Positions 43,521 to 54,810 of a DNA stretch of 64,000 nucleotides are shown piece after piece. The stretch is from Cryptomeria japonica. Lineage: Eukaryota > Streptophyta > Pinopsida > Cupressales > Cupressaceae. Location: NCBI RefSeq assembly GCF_030272615.1, contig NC_081408.1, positions 769,009,336 through 769,073,335 of the forward strand, given 5' to 3'. A program made the translations under genes and the position numbers. Every line of letters begins with the position of its first letter. The first letter of the stretch is position 1. The notes below the pieces were generated by a model. The model saw only the letters and a program-made list of their open reading frames with translations. It ran no database searches and was not told the origin of the DNA.

Positions 43521-45436
43521 CGCTCCTATCCCTCAGTCAGGGACCAGGGCGAAAATCATATTTTTATGCATCTTGGTTATTAATTTGTTTCATTTGTCTT
43601 GTGCAGGGTCACTAGGAGATGCCGTTGAACGTGAATTGAAAGTTTTGAAGATTTTGAGTTTCAAAAAATGGCAAAATTTTGGAGTTTGAGGTCAAATCGC
43701 TCCTGTCCCTCAGTCAGGGACCAGGGCGAAATAACTCTTTTAAACCATTTTGACCTCATTTTGATCAAGTTAAAGCATCAAGGATGCGATGGAAGGTGAA
43801 ATCAACATGATGGAACGCTAGGACTTAGTCGTTTGCGACGAAAAGTTGAACATTTGTCCTCAAGGACAAAAATCGCTCCTGTCCCTCACTGAAGGACCGG
43901 AGCTTGTTTCTTAAAATTCAACTGTCCTTGCAGGACCAAGACGATTTTTGGATTGAAAGATATAAAGGAGGGCATGTTCTGTCCATTGAATATAATTTGA
44001 AGAAATTTGCAAACAAGGAAATGTGCCAGAAGGACAAGTTCGCTCCTGTCCCTCACTGAAGGACCGGAGCTCAAAATCCAAAATTGCCTTGTCCTTGAAA
44101 GATTTTAACGATTTCGCGATTTGAGAAGAACAAGGGAGGTACATTTTACTCGTTGAATATAATTTGATTGCACCTCGAAGGAGAAAATTGGCCCTAGAAG
44201 CAAAATCGCTCCTGTCCACCAGTCAGGGACCAGGGCGAATTTTAAAGGTAGCTCCCGTCCCTCACCAAGGGACCAGAGCGATTTCCTTATAAGACAAGTT
44301 TTTGGTGAAGTGAAATGAAGTTTTAAGTTTGAGGCAAGCAAAGGGAGACGTAACAAATCTATTGAAGATAATTTGAAGATTACAAGACGCCAAGTGAAGC
44401 CCATATTGTCCTAGGCGCTCTTGTCCCTCTCCAAGGGACCAGAGCGATTTCCTCCTTAGACAAATTTCTCACCAAGATGAAGCAAATTCCATGTCAAAGA
44501 TGAGTGAAGGGGAGCATAGCGGATCCATTAAAGATAGTTTTAAGCATTGGCAAAGAATGATTGAGCCTACAAATGAAAGTTCGCTCCTGTCCTTCAGTCA
44601 AGGACCAAGGCGAAATTTTGGTTATTTAGACTTCCCTTCTGATTTTTTTGATGAATCCAGGCCAAGGTACAAGGGGGCAATGATGTTTGGAATGCCTCGA
44701 AGAGAAACAAAGTTGCAAGGACCACGAAAAGTGATGGAAATGGTCAAGTTCGCTCCTATCCCTCTCCTAGGGACCAGAGCGAAATGTCTAAGTGTGTCCA
44801 AATTTGAGGTGCCACTTCCGTTTCAAATGTTCAAAAGGGGGTAAGAGACAGCATTTTACGCTTTGAAGGCAATTTGAAGTCGATATAAACAAGGATGAGC
44901 CCAAGAAGCAAAAGTTCGCTCTTGTCCTTCAGTTAAGGACCAGGGCGATATTCATAAAATCTATCATTCCTTCCAAAAACCACATCAAAGCAGGGTTACA
45001 CAGGATCCGAAATGTCATTTGAAAGGTGATGAACAAGGAGTTAAGGTTAAAAGATGACAAATTTGAGCTAGAATTCAAAGTTCGCTCCTGTCCTTCAGTC
45101 AAGGACCAGGGTGAAAATCACTTGAATGACAAGTTTGATTTGCAAAGAAGGAGTTTGGCATGTGTGAAACAAACAAGGGGATCATTTCCTACCTCACGAT
45201 CGATTTGGCAACTTAGAAGACAAAGACCAAGGAAGAAAAGCAAAATTGCTCCTGTCCCTCAGTCAGGGACCAGGGCGAAAATGGTCTAGGAGGCATTCGT
45301 TTCAAAACATTGAATCAATCAAGCTCAAGGTTCCTATTTAAAATGCTAGTTTCAACGTAGAGGAAGTGGTTTTGAATGTGAAGATCAAGACTAAAAGGTT
45401 AATTCACTCCTGTCCCTCTCCCAGGGACCAGAGCGA
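43521..45436. repeat. Array of 13 palindromic boxes, ~166-bp period
   Basis: Each box is about 32 bp: left half CGCTCCTGTCCCT, a short centre (CAGT, CACTGA, CTCCA), then right half AGGGACCAGGGCG or AGGGACCAGAGCG. The halves are imperfect inverted repeats. Starts are at 43521, 43698, 43874, 44041, 44207, 44250, 44416, 44582, 44751, 44917, 45083, ~45247 and ~45405. Spacings are 177, 176, 167, 166, 43, 166, 166, 169, 166, 166, 164 and 158. Spacers share only weak traces such as TTGAATATAATTTGA, so the array is an old tandem repeat in which just the box has stayed similar. Confidence 0.92.
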
Positions 45437-45773
45437 TATGGTTTGTATTCCTTACATCTCGCATATGTTTGGCGCCGATAAATTTTGAAATACATTAAAT
45501 GCTAAAATTCGATAAAACTTGAAATATTCAATTAAAATTAGCATTTAAAATAGCGCACAAGGTATTTAATTAATTAATTTTGCCTTTTAAAATCGAAATT
45601 ATTAATTATGAAGGTGTTTAAATTAATTAATTTTTTAATTTAAATAAAAAATTGGAGCACTTGGGTTTTATTTCTCATATTTTTACAAAGTCGGCCTTCA
45701 TTTTTATTTAAAATTTATTTATTATTTGCCTATTTCCAAAAGTCGGCCCAGGGGAGATTGAAGAGGTGAGCAC

Positions 45774-45780
45774 CTATAAA
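45774..45780 (+). promoter_or_regulatory. Possible TATA box upstream of the LTR ORF
   Basis: CTATAAA sits about 565 bp before the ATG at 46343, in GC-moderate sequence after an AT-rich stretch. It could give the LTR ORF its own transcript. Motif only. Confidence 0.3.
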
Positions 45781-45918
45781 GGAGAGGTATGTTATCACAT
45801 TTCAAATCATCATTTTATCATCCTTTCACATGCGATTTTGGAAGACAAGGAAAGTGCAAAAATCTTATTAAGGGGAGTGCGAATTTGGTTTGAAGAGGAG
45901 CGAATTTGCTATCATCAC

Positions 45919-46050
45919 GTTGAAGACCCCAAGGGTAGTGGAATTGACAAGAAAGGCGCCTTTGCTAAAGGAGGATCATGTTGAAGACCCCAAGGGTGGT
46001 GGAATTGACAAGGGAGGCGCCTTCGCTAGAGGAGGATCACATTGAAGACT
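45919..46050. repeat. 61-bp direct repeat before the LTR ORF
   Basis: GTTGAAGACCCCAAGGGT starts at 45919 and 45980, with a third partial copy (ATTGAAGACTTC) at 46041. Two full copies share GGAATTGACAAG and GGCGCCTT. Confidence 0.9.
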
Positions 46051-46342
46051 TCAAATTTCGTTTTTGCCTAGGCGAATTTCCTTATTTTGCATCTTTTTAG
46101 AGTTATCTCTCAAAGTGAGGTATGGCGAAGTCTTCTTTTGTCTCAAAATTTGAAATTTGATCGTCATAGTGTCAATCTAAATTTTGAATTTTGAAAATTT
46201 GAAATTCTAGTAGCTCAATCGTATTTAGGAATGATAACTCAAAGACTTATCATGAAGTTTCCTAAATTCAATCTTTAATCTAATCTATGTTTATACATTG
46301 CAAAATCTATTTCTTATTATGAAATGTTGTGTAGGTGTTACA

Positions 46343-48231
46343 ATGGCGACCCCGAAGGCGGGAGCATCCACCAATCGTCCAGCCCTCATGAAGGAAGATC
46401 AAAAGAACGAAGAATTGGAGACCAAGATCGTGTCTAAGTGGAGCAACATTGGAGATACCAACTTGGGAAACTTCAGTACGAAGAAGTTTCGAGAGGTCCC
46501 TTACATTGGCAAGCCATCACCTGTTGCCAGGAGGATAATTGAAAGTGGCATCATCAAGGCGGCCGGCTTCTCTCCAGCAGTCCAGTGCCATGAGTTGATG
46601 ATCGAATGTGCTCACCATTATGATCCACAGTCCAGATCGATCGTGTCCAAGGAGGGAAACACTTTGGCTTACCTTTCAGAGGAAGCTATAAGTGAGGCTT
46701 TCCATCTTCCGGAGCACAGAGATATGATCTACAAAAGCATAGAAGGAGCCAGGTCCATGTACGAAGATGATCCAGATGCTTGCCTAAGTATCATCAATAA
46801 GAATTGGTTACTCAAGAGTCATCCTCGCCTGAGCAAGATTCCGAATACACCACATAGGATCGACTTCCAGGAGGAGTACAGAGATTTGATAACACTGCTC
46901 AACCGAGTCACAGGAGCCCCTCAAGCCTTCTATTTTGAGAGTGGATGTTCTACTTCATCCAAGTGATAGTTCAGGGAAAAGGAACAATTCATTGGGCTAG
47001 AATGATTAGCCATTGCTTGGACGTACAACTAAGGAGACTGAAGGCTACCAAGTCTTTCCTTATGAGTTCATACATCATATATGCCTTGATCAGGAGCTTT
47101 GAGTACACAGGACTACCTCACAGAGGAGTGATTGGAAGAGGACCCGGCGAGGTCAGAGTTTGTGATTCCTATGTTCACTTGCATCATCCGCCAGGAAGTA
47201 ACTACAAGTTAGTTAATGATACCTTCACGATGAACATCACCAGGACGTTGCAAGGCAGAATTCACAATAGGCTATCTCAGGATGCACAAGAGCTAGTAAA
47301 GAGGTACGGTGCTTGGTTTATCCAATTCCCGAAATTTACATATATTAGAGTCAATGGATGTCCTTCACCTCCATACATGTTGCCGAGATATCCGACAGAC
47401 AGAATTGTGTTACTTGAGGTAACTAGACAGTTGGCAGCTTATGCGAAGGCATTCAGACACAGACATGGAAATGGAGTTCCTGTGCCTATCATATTAGGAA
47501 ATTCAGTTGAGGTATGTCCTAATGCTCTAGCAATGGATGATGCAGAGAGGGAGTTAGCTTTATATTCATTTTCATTCTTTGCCTTGAGAGAAAGCTTTGA
47601 TCCATATGGGTATATAGACGAGACAGTCGGTAGAAAATACAGGCATGAGTTTCAGATAGAGGATTTTGTGATGAATCTCTCGGATGATCTTGAAGTAAAG
47701 AGAAAGATGCATTCTAGATTGCCTTTAGACTTCATCAGGAAATGCAAGATTTACAGAGTGGCCGACCAAGCTCAGGATAGTGGCAGACATCTCCAATCAT
47801 CCTATGATCGAGAAAGCAAATCAGTGAGGTTAGATTGGAATGAACCCGAGGTTGTGGATCTAGATGCTTTGATGGCTCCAATCTTGTCTTGTACTCGCAG
47901 ATGGGTTGATATGCAGCATCAGAAGTTGAGAGAGCAAGGTATAACTATGACTTTTACCTTGGAGGAAAGACCAGTAGAAGGTGGGGCAAGTGTAAGTGAA
48001 GGTAATCCTAATCCCAGAAATGCAAGCGAAGGCAACCTTCGAAGCGTAAGTGAAGGCAATCCCCATCCTAGAGGCTCGAAGAGGAAAGAGAGACCTGAGA
48101 AAAGAGAATCTTCCAAGAAGAAGCAGGAGGCCAACCGAGATCGTTCATCCGGCACATCTTCTCGACAAGAAAAGAGGACACTTGAAGTAGAAGAGTCTAT
48201 GGAATCAATGGTACAGAACGATAAAGAAGGA
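46343..48231 (+). pseudogene. Gypsy-2 LTR-internal ORF, N-terminal part, unknown
   Basis: The start is ATG 46343 (MATPKAGASTNRPALMKEDQ); an upstream in-frame ATG at 46298 is less likely. The frame is open to about 46960, where a one-base shift moves it (… VTGAPQAFYFES | FYFIQVIVQGKGTIHWARM). It then runs to a TAG at 48232. The first ~530 residues look like a globular, helix-rich protein with RRLKATKSFLMSSYIIYALI, a conserved-looking VIGRGPGEVRVCDSYVHLHH and FIQFPKFTYIRVNGCPSPPY. The end is a charged tail with SEGN-type repeats and Lys/Arg-rich clusters (possible nuclear localisation). It is not gag or pol. A remote likeness to the 'putative plant transposon protein' type of ORF is possible but unproven. 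Confidence 0.6.
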
Positions 48232-48255
48232 TAGGCACCTCGAAGGTCACCAGGT

Positions 48256-49560
48256 TGATCTCTCCAAGATAATGAGCTACATAAAGACAAGGAAGATAAC
48301 GAAGTAACATCTCCTCTCAGAGAAGAAGAAACATTACCTAAGGAGATACAGGTTAAAGAAACAAGATCTGCCATCCTAGATTGGTTAAAAGAAAGACTAA
48401 CAAGGGTAATTGTGATCGAAGACGAGGACAATGTGATTGATTTAGAGAGCCTTGTTGGAAATTCACAGGAAGTGACAGAGAAGAGGAAGGCTACTAAGAT
48501 GTCCAAGATGATCAGAGATGAGACAGGATCCAGGAAATTGCAGATAGCTACACCGGCAGTGGACAAGTATGAAGGTGAGATCCTCGCAGAAGAATATGAT
48601 GTAGAGACATTTGAGCTAGGTCCACTCACAGCCGAGCAGACACTAGATGAGGCCACCGATTCATTTGAGGCATTGAAAGACAAGCTTAGGGAAGAAATGG
48701 AGAAAAATAGAAAGCTTGAGAGAGAGGTCGGTGCATGGAGAACATATTTCAGCCATCTCAATCAGCCTTTAGGACGTCAGGATCCGGTAGTATCTCCTAT
48801 GCAGGCACTTCCCCTTCAATCAATTGGTGAGGCAGAGAGAGTCAGGAGTTTGGTCCAGCTTATGAGCTCTTGGATTGACAAATCTCATACAGTTGCCATG
48901 GAATTTGCGACAAGGATGATGCAGACTATTCACCGAGCTATCCAGGTTCTTGAGATCATCCACAACTTGATGATAACGGTAGCTGCCTTTGCTCATACTA
49001 AAGATGTTATCATTCCTGTCCTGCAAGTAATCAGACAAACGTCAAGGAAGGTCCTAGTGCAAGAAAAGATAATGGATGGAGGACCTCATAGTTTACTTCA
49101 GTGGTCAACTTTACTCCAGATGAAGGAAGTTCTCTTCGAGGACATTAGTACTAGATGCAATCATGTTGAGGAGGTTATCCACCCGATCCAGGACAGAGTG
49201 TTTGAAGTACTACGTACTATTCTTGGCAGGAGGATCGAAGTTGAGACAGATGTGGATTTGCAGGAATTGGAAGAAAGAGTTAAGGTCATCTTTTGCAAAG
49301 ATGCGAATGTTATCATAGATGAGCAACGGGACCAGATGTTTGCTACCATGCTCCTGATTGAGAAGACCAAGGAACTTGAACCTGGATGGGACGCGGCTCT
49401 TCTCAGGGCTTTTGATCAGGTCATCCACTTAGAAGAACGAATGAGGAATCTTCTCGAGATTACAATTGCTGAGATCGAAGGAATCGTACCTAGATTCATT
49501 GCATATGCTAAAAAGGAACATTGGAAAGGGAATAAGATTCTAGAAGAAAGATTGTTATAG
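48256..49560 (+). pseudogene. Gypsy-2 LTR-internal ORF, C-terminal part, unknown
   Basis: In the same frame as the preceding part, separated only by TAG (48232) and TGA (48253), both one C-to-T step from sense codons. The long open stretch from 48412 encodes an acidic segment, a coiled-coil-like part (FEALKDKLREEMEKNRKLER) and then long amphipathic helices (EFATRMMQTIHRAIQVLEII, VLQVIRQTSRKVLVQEK) to HWKGNKILEERLL. With the N-terminal part this makes about 1,070 codons inside an LTR. Function unknown; no catalytic motif seen. Confidence 0.6.
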
Positions 49561-49754
49561 ATGACATGGCACCTTAATTGTCATTGGTCTATGTCTCCTA
49601 GATTTTTGTGCCAAATTTAATATTTGGCTATGCATTTAATATTGTTCAATAAAAAGGGGGCTATTTGTAATAAACCCTAATTAGGGTTTAGGTGTCATAA
49701 TCTTGGCCATTGATCTTCTTTTTGATCTGGACCGTTCATTGTAATTGAGGATGC

Positions 49755-49762
49755 TATATATA
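49755..49762 (+). promoter_or_regulatory. Gypsy-2 LTR TATA box
   Basis: TATATATA (in GATGCTATATATACCCTC) lies about 860 bp before the LTR end. It is present unchanged in the 3' LTR at 60558-60565, in the part both LTRs keep. It is the best candidate for the promoter of the gag-pol transcript. Confidence 0.6.
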
Positions 49763-50624
49763 CCCTCATTTCTTCTCATTTTGTAACTAGAAAACTAGAG
49801 ATGATTATGTATTAGAGAATTAGAGAGAGATTAGAGATTAGCAATTTGATAGAAGCAAGTTACTTTGTAGCAAGATTGAGCTTTGAGGAAGAAATTTCAA
49901 ACAATTGTTGTTCATGATGGCTTTGAGATCAATAAAATATTGAAGTTATGGTGTTTTATTGCAATTCTTGTGGTTATCTTCATGGTTGTTCATTTTCTTG
50001 AATCATTCTCAATCAAAGTAGTTTTTAGTTTGAAGGACAAAGTGTTGGATTTGATCTTTGGTGAGATTCACTTTCCAAACCACTAGCTTCTTGCTGATTG
50101 TAGGAACGCCTTGCGTGGTCAACTGGATAAACTTGAATCACTTAAAACTTTCAATCGTTGTTGTATCTTGGATATGTGCCTTTGTGGTAGTGTCCATGAT
50201 CCTTGATGAATTGAAAAATCATTTGTTACCTTAGAAGATCGCATCAATTTCAATTGAGTTGTTATTTTATGGCAATATTCAAGTTGGTAGAATCTTGCCA
50301 AGTCTCGTCCACATTGAGTCATTCTTAGGGTTAGATTAGACTAAATCTCTTGTAAGCCCTACTCTTTTGATTTTTTTTTTAAGAATTTGTTAGTTTAGGA
50401 AATTCTACTTCGGAAACGTAAGGCCCCTTGATGACACAGCAATCACAACGACCACTGGTGCTTATCCACACGTAGAGACCCTACTTAAAAGAACATTGGA
50501 GTCACCCTAACTGATCCTTCTTGCGATATCTTCAGCAGTTAGAGACTTTGTTCAAGAGAGGATAAGGTACCCTTGGGTATTTTATTCTATGTATGATTGT
50601 GTACAAAATACACGTCAACAGAAT

Positions 50625-50642
50625 TGGCACTAGAAGGAGGGC
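50625..50642 (+). other. Gypsy-2 putative primer-binding site
   Basis: TGGCACTAGAAGGAGGGC follows the LTR end (…CAACA) after a few bases. The form TGGC(A/G)CTAGAAGG fits a tRNA acceptor complement, but I cannot name the tRNA. Confidence 0.5.
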
Positions 50643-50704
50643 CTTAGTATCCGAAGTCTGAAGATTTAAAGAAGAATACGTTTCAAACGTGATCATGAAT
50701 CACG

Positions 50705-52520
50705 ATGGTGTTGCCACACAAAGGATTGAATCAAGTAGTGCAACCAAATTTGCAGATAGGCAACATTCAAGAAGATATTGTCTCAGGATTGAATCATCTA
50801 GCGTGGAACATAAGGAGAAGTGAAGCTGAGTATAACAGAGTGAAAATTACCTTGGAACAAGAGGAAGATAGAGCCGAAGAACACCGAAGAGTCGCAGCTA
50901 GAGAGCTTCGCAATCAAAGGAACCTACAATAATCTCCACAAGACTTCACGCTGGATCGCATTGGTTCTTTCTCGCCCGAGAAACATCAAAGATTATTGAG
51001 GTCAACACCAGGCATCAAGAATCTAAGTGAGCTTCAGTTTACTTCAAAGGCGAAGCGAGTCAAAAGAGAAGATACTCCCAAGGAATTTGAGCTAAAACTA
51101 GATGAGTCTCCTGAGTCATCACAAGTTCTTCAAGAACAAGTACAGGCGGCGATCCAATCAAGTATCCAGGCAATTTCTCAGACAAAAGGCCAGGCTAGTT
51201 CATCAAGCCCCTCGTCGAACTTCCAAGCCTCAAAGAGTACGATGGCTCACCATGCTCCGCCTCCTCCTCCTCCTCCACATGTGCTTAATGGCGCTACTTG
51301 GCTAATCAACAACCCATCACCATTGGAATTTGCAGTTTATCATGATATGCCAAAGAATCCAAAGCATTTCTGTTCCAAGTTCAATGTCAGTGATTTCAAT
51401 CGCACAGCAGAGGATCATATCAAGATGTTCGAAGACCTTCTTCGTAACAGACGAATCGAATATGGAGATGTAGCATGTAGGCTCTTTCCCTACTCGTTGG
51501 GAGAAGAGGCATATTTCTAGTTCATCCACTTGCCTACAGGGTCAATCAGGACTTGGGATGCGATGAAAGATGCATTTATTGCAAAATTTGATATACCAAC
51601 CACACCAACTGAGTTGTATAGACAATTTGTTGAAACCCGAAGGAGAGAACATGAGCCCATCACTTCTTTCAACAACAGGTTTCACCGCGCATACACGATG
51701 TTACGGCATCCTTATCTCATTGCGGACCCAAGGGAAATCTACTATGGAGCTTTGGACCATCTCACTGCTATGTTTGTAAGGACACATCCTACTCCAAATG
51801 ACCTAAACGCAGCATATGCAAAGGCTATTGAAGTTAGTAAGCACATGGGACAGAATATCACTGGGCCACTACTACACATGGGACCTGTCGCAGCACCAAA
51901 CCAAATGCAGACAGTTGGAATGGCATTAGCTAACCAGACTCCAGTCATGAATCCGATTCCGCAAGCAACATATCCTAGCGTACAGCCGACAAACCAGTTG
52001 GTCCTTCACCCTGGAGTTCCAATTTCCCAAGCTCCACCAGCACAGCCTGTTTACCTACAAAATGCCACAAGCTCATCAAGAACACAGGAAGAAAAGGATG
52101 AAATGAAAGAGTTGATTGAACAAGTCAAGAAGTTGTCAACCGAAGTAACTCATCTAAGGAACCAGAATAATCAACTCCAAAGTATGCAGAGGATCAACCA
52201 TGGCCAACATACGAATAATCAAAATTTCAGAAATAATTATCAAGGAAATAATAACCAAGGCTTTCAGAGGAGACCATGGAATACGGCTCCCAATAATGGA
52301 AATGTGGTGACGCCACTAGATAACCCACCAAATTCTCAGAATCAAGAAAATCCTTCTAACAGCAAAGTGTTTCTAGCAAAGGCGGCCTTGTCCAGTTGGT
52401 GTAGACTCCACAACACGAACCAACATTCTGAGTTACAGTGTCCTGAATTCAAGATCGCGGTCGACATTTTCCAGCAAGAGATGCGTAGCACTGATTCACC
52501 TGAAAATCCGCCCACGACAG
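50705..52520 (+). pseudogene. Gypsy-2 gag
   Basis: ATG at 50705 (MVLPHKGLNQVVQPNLQIGN). Stops at 50930 (TAA) and 51518 (TAG) are in phase with the rest. A Pro run (APPPPPPPPH, ~51260) precedes the capsid domain: FCSKFNVSDFNRTAEDHIKM, TWDAMKDAFIAKFDIPTTP, SFNNRFHRAYTML. A Gln/Asn-rich part with a short coiled coil follows (~52090-52330), then a CHHC knuckle WCRLHNTNQHSELQC (52397-52441). CHHC knuckles of this kind are usual in plant Tat-type gag. Confidence 0.88.
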
Positions 52521-54370
52521 GATACGAAATGGTCCCAACCACGCGGTACGACCAAGCCATGATTGTTGAAAGCTGCAAGTATTCACAAGAAGAAGTTAAT
52601 CAAGCACGAAATGGGAGATTTCCACCGGAATCTGCTAATGGACCGATGGTGCCCCCAGGTTCCCAGTTCCCACCTGCATCTGCAAACGGACCCATTGAAG
52701 ACTCAGAGTATTATTTTCCATCGTTGAACAACAGTGTCCTAGTTGAAGGGATAAAGGAGGTATTTCACCAATCTTCGGGAGGTGTGAACCAAAGAGTTTA
52801 TCATAGAAATCAGAGAAATCAAGAACCTCTAACTACATCGATCCCTCCGAACAATTTCTCTACTCCTCCGGATCCACAAGCCAGTAACAATCCAGAATAT
52901 CCACAAAACACACAAGGATACAGACAAAGGAATATTGCACCCCTCGTGGGTAATGAAATGAAAAGACTGGCCGTGTTAGTGTTAGAAGAACTCAAGAAAG
53001 TTAAAGTTAGCCTAGCACTTTTCGAGTTACTCAAAGTTTCAGAAATCAAAGACGCAATGATCAATAGTTTGAGTGAGTCTAGTACAGTAAGGTCAAATGT
53101 TCAAGACTCGGCCAACAGGGCTCAAGCTACCATCAATGTGACCCAAGAGGAAGCCGATGACAAAGGACAATCTGAACAAAATGAATGCATGGTCCAGACC
53201 ATAACATTCCCAGCCAAAAAAGAAGACATGTTGGAAGGAAAAATGTTACTCAAAAGAGGCGAGACTAAGAAAAATCAACCTACTATCAAAGAAGGCCTCG
53301 CCACTAGCCAGATTCTTCCAGAAAAGGAAGTTGCCATTAAGAAAGATGTGGTCAAGAAAGGGAAATCCTCAAACAAAATAGATCACTCAAAAGAAGAGAG
53401 TCTAGTAAAGGACGATCCTCCAAAGGTTAATGAAGTGAAACATCAAGAACCCAGTGAGGATTCCTCAGGCCTTTCTCAAGGAAAAGATGAACCGGCCCCG
53501 TTCCTGTTATCAGTTAGAATTTTTGGGAAATTATTACACAATTGCCTTTATGATTCAGGAGCTTCCAGTAATGTGATGCCCCTGGCCGTTTGTCAAAGAC
53601 TAGGAATAACTCCCGCTCCTACCAAAGGAAAGGTCACCCATCTAGACAAGACAGAAGTTCCAATCATGGGCGAGTTGAACAATATTCATATGCAATTGGC
53701 TGCGGACCCGAGAGTTCAGAACTTCATAGACATATCAGTGGTGGATATTCTTGATTCATATGGGATGCTCCTGAGTAGAGATTGGTCACGAAAATTAAAT
53801 GGGTATGTATCGACTGATTTCACACACATGTGGCTACCATGGAGAGGAGTCCCAAATCAAATCAAGATCGATAGCACTCCAAGATTGAGACTTATGATAA
53901 CCGAATATGGGGAAGACAATGAGGTCCTATTCTTAGAATCCGATCTAGGGACTTACAAACCTAAAGTAGGTGAAGTCCTGATGATACAAAACATACAAGA
54001 TAAAGATGGCCAGCAAGGAGTGATAGAATCTACAGAAATTGTCGTCGAAAGTGACCAAGGATCCGACCAAGAAGATGATGGAATGTTTGAAAATTTCAGG
54101 AGGTTCGTACAGAGAAACATACAGCAAAGTGTGCAACTTGGTAACTTAGCATCCGTCCGAGATTTGCTTCTTCCAAATTGGTGTAGGATACACAATGCCG
54201 TCCATTCAGAACTATCTTGTGCTTTATGTCAGATTGCATTAGAACAAGTATACAAAAGAGCCCCGCAGACACTGATCATGGAAGAGATTCGAGATTCAGA
54301 AAATGAAAGATCTGCGGAAGATGAGACTCTATCCGACACATCAACTGAGAGTCAGGAAGACCTAGAGATG
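52521..54370 (+). pseudogene. Gypsy-2 spacer, protease and second CHHC knuckle
   Basis: A Ser/Pro/Asn-rich spacer (52521-53000) and a Lys/Glu-rich segment precede the protease: FLLSVRIFGKLLHNCLYDSG with the catalytic Asp at 53551 (DSGASSN), then LDKTEVPIMGELNNI and SYGMLLSRDWSRKL. After it comes an acidic linker and a second knuckle, WCRIHNAVHSELSC (54179-54220), close in sequence to the gag knuckle. The frame has no break here. A zinc knuckle embedded in pol between PR and RNase H is unusual and is shared with the relic at 1340-1394. Confidence 0.85.
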
Positions 54371-54810
54371 GAAGATCAAGAAAATGCAATATGGACATTG
54401 AGGTTCGATGGATCTAAGTCTAAACAAGGATTTGGAGCAGGCTACGAATTGATTAGCCCGACAGGAGAAACCTACCTTGCTGCTCACAGATTACAATTTC
54501 CTTGCACCAACAATGTAGCTGAATATGAGTCCTTGATTCATGGGTTATTGTTAGCCATCAAAAAGAAGGCAAAAATACTACAAGTGTATGGAGACTTAGA
54601 AATAGCTATAAGACAAATCAGGAAGCAGTATGTTTGCCATGACAAAAGATTGACCAGATACAGAAATCGAGTCTGGGACCTCATTGAAAGTTTTGAAGCT
54701 TTCAACATCAATTCTATATATAGACATCAAAATCAAGTGGCTAATTCCCTTGCGCAAGCCACCAGTTCTTTGATACCATTAGCCATGGAAGGATTGAAGA
54801 AGTTCATAGT
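54371..54810 (+). pseudogene. Gypsy-2 archaeal-type RNase H, before RT
   Basis: WTLRFDGSKSKQGFGAGYEL (Asp 54407), CTNNVAEYESLIHGLL (Glu 54521), VYGDLEIAIRQI (Asp 54592) and HQNQVANSLAQATSS, where the last catalytic position is Asn instead of the usual Asp. The domain lies between protease and RT, the same order as in Gypsy-1. The frame itself is unbroken. Confidence 0.82.

Larger units (their letters stand above)
43065..50620 (+). repeat. Gypsy-2 5' LTR, 7.56 kb, with box array and internal ORF
   Basis: Layout: 43065-43520 leader; 43521-45436 periodic palindromic boxes; 45440-45900 AT-rich; 45919-46050 61-bp direct repeats; 46343-49560 a long broken ORF; 49561-50620 the distal part with a TATA box, which matches the end of the 3' LTR. 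The box array continues across the breakpoint at 44764, so this long version is the original and the short 3' LTR is a deletion product. Confidence 0.9.

Noticed and set aside
44491-44844. 117-codon ORF within the box array
   Set aside because: It crosses two boxes and a spacer, and the 3' LTR copy has a stop inside it (~60439); a by-product of the repeat.
43521-45436. The regularly spaced boxes as a CRISPR array
   Set aside because: The spacing is ~166 bp with related, decayed spacers, inside a plant LTR retrotransposon. CRISPR repeats have ~30-40 bp unrelated spacers and occur in prokaryotes.
47919-48761. 280-codon antisense open stretch across the LTR ORF
   Set aside because: Ser-rich shadow of the Glu/Arg-rich sense frame; no motif.
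44764-49707. The LTR ORF region as a separate transposon inserted in the 5' LTR
   Set aside because: No terminal repeats or target duplication at its ends, and the box array runs in phase across the left breakpoint.
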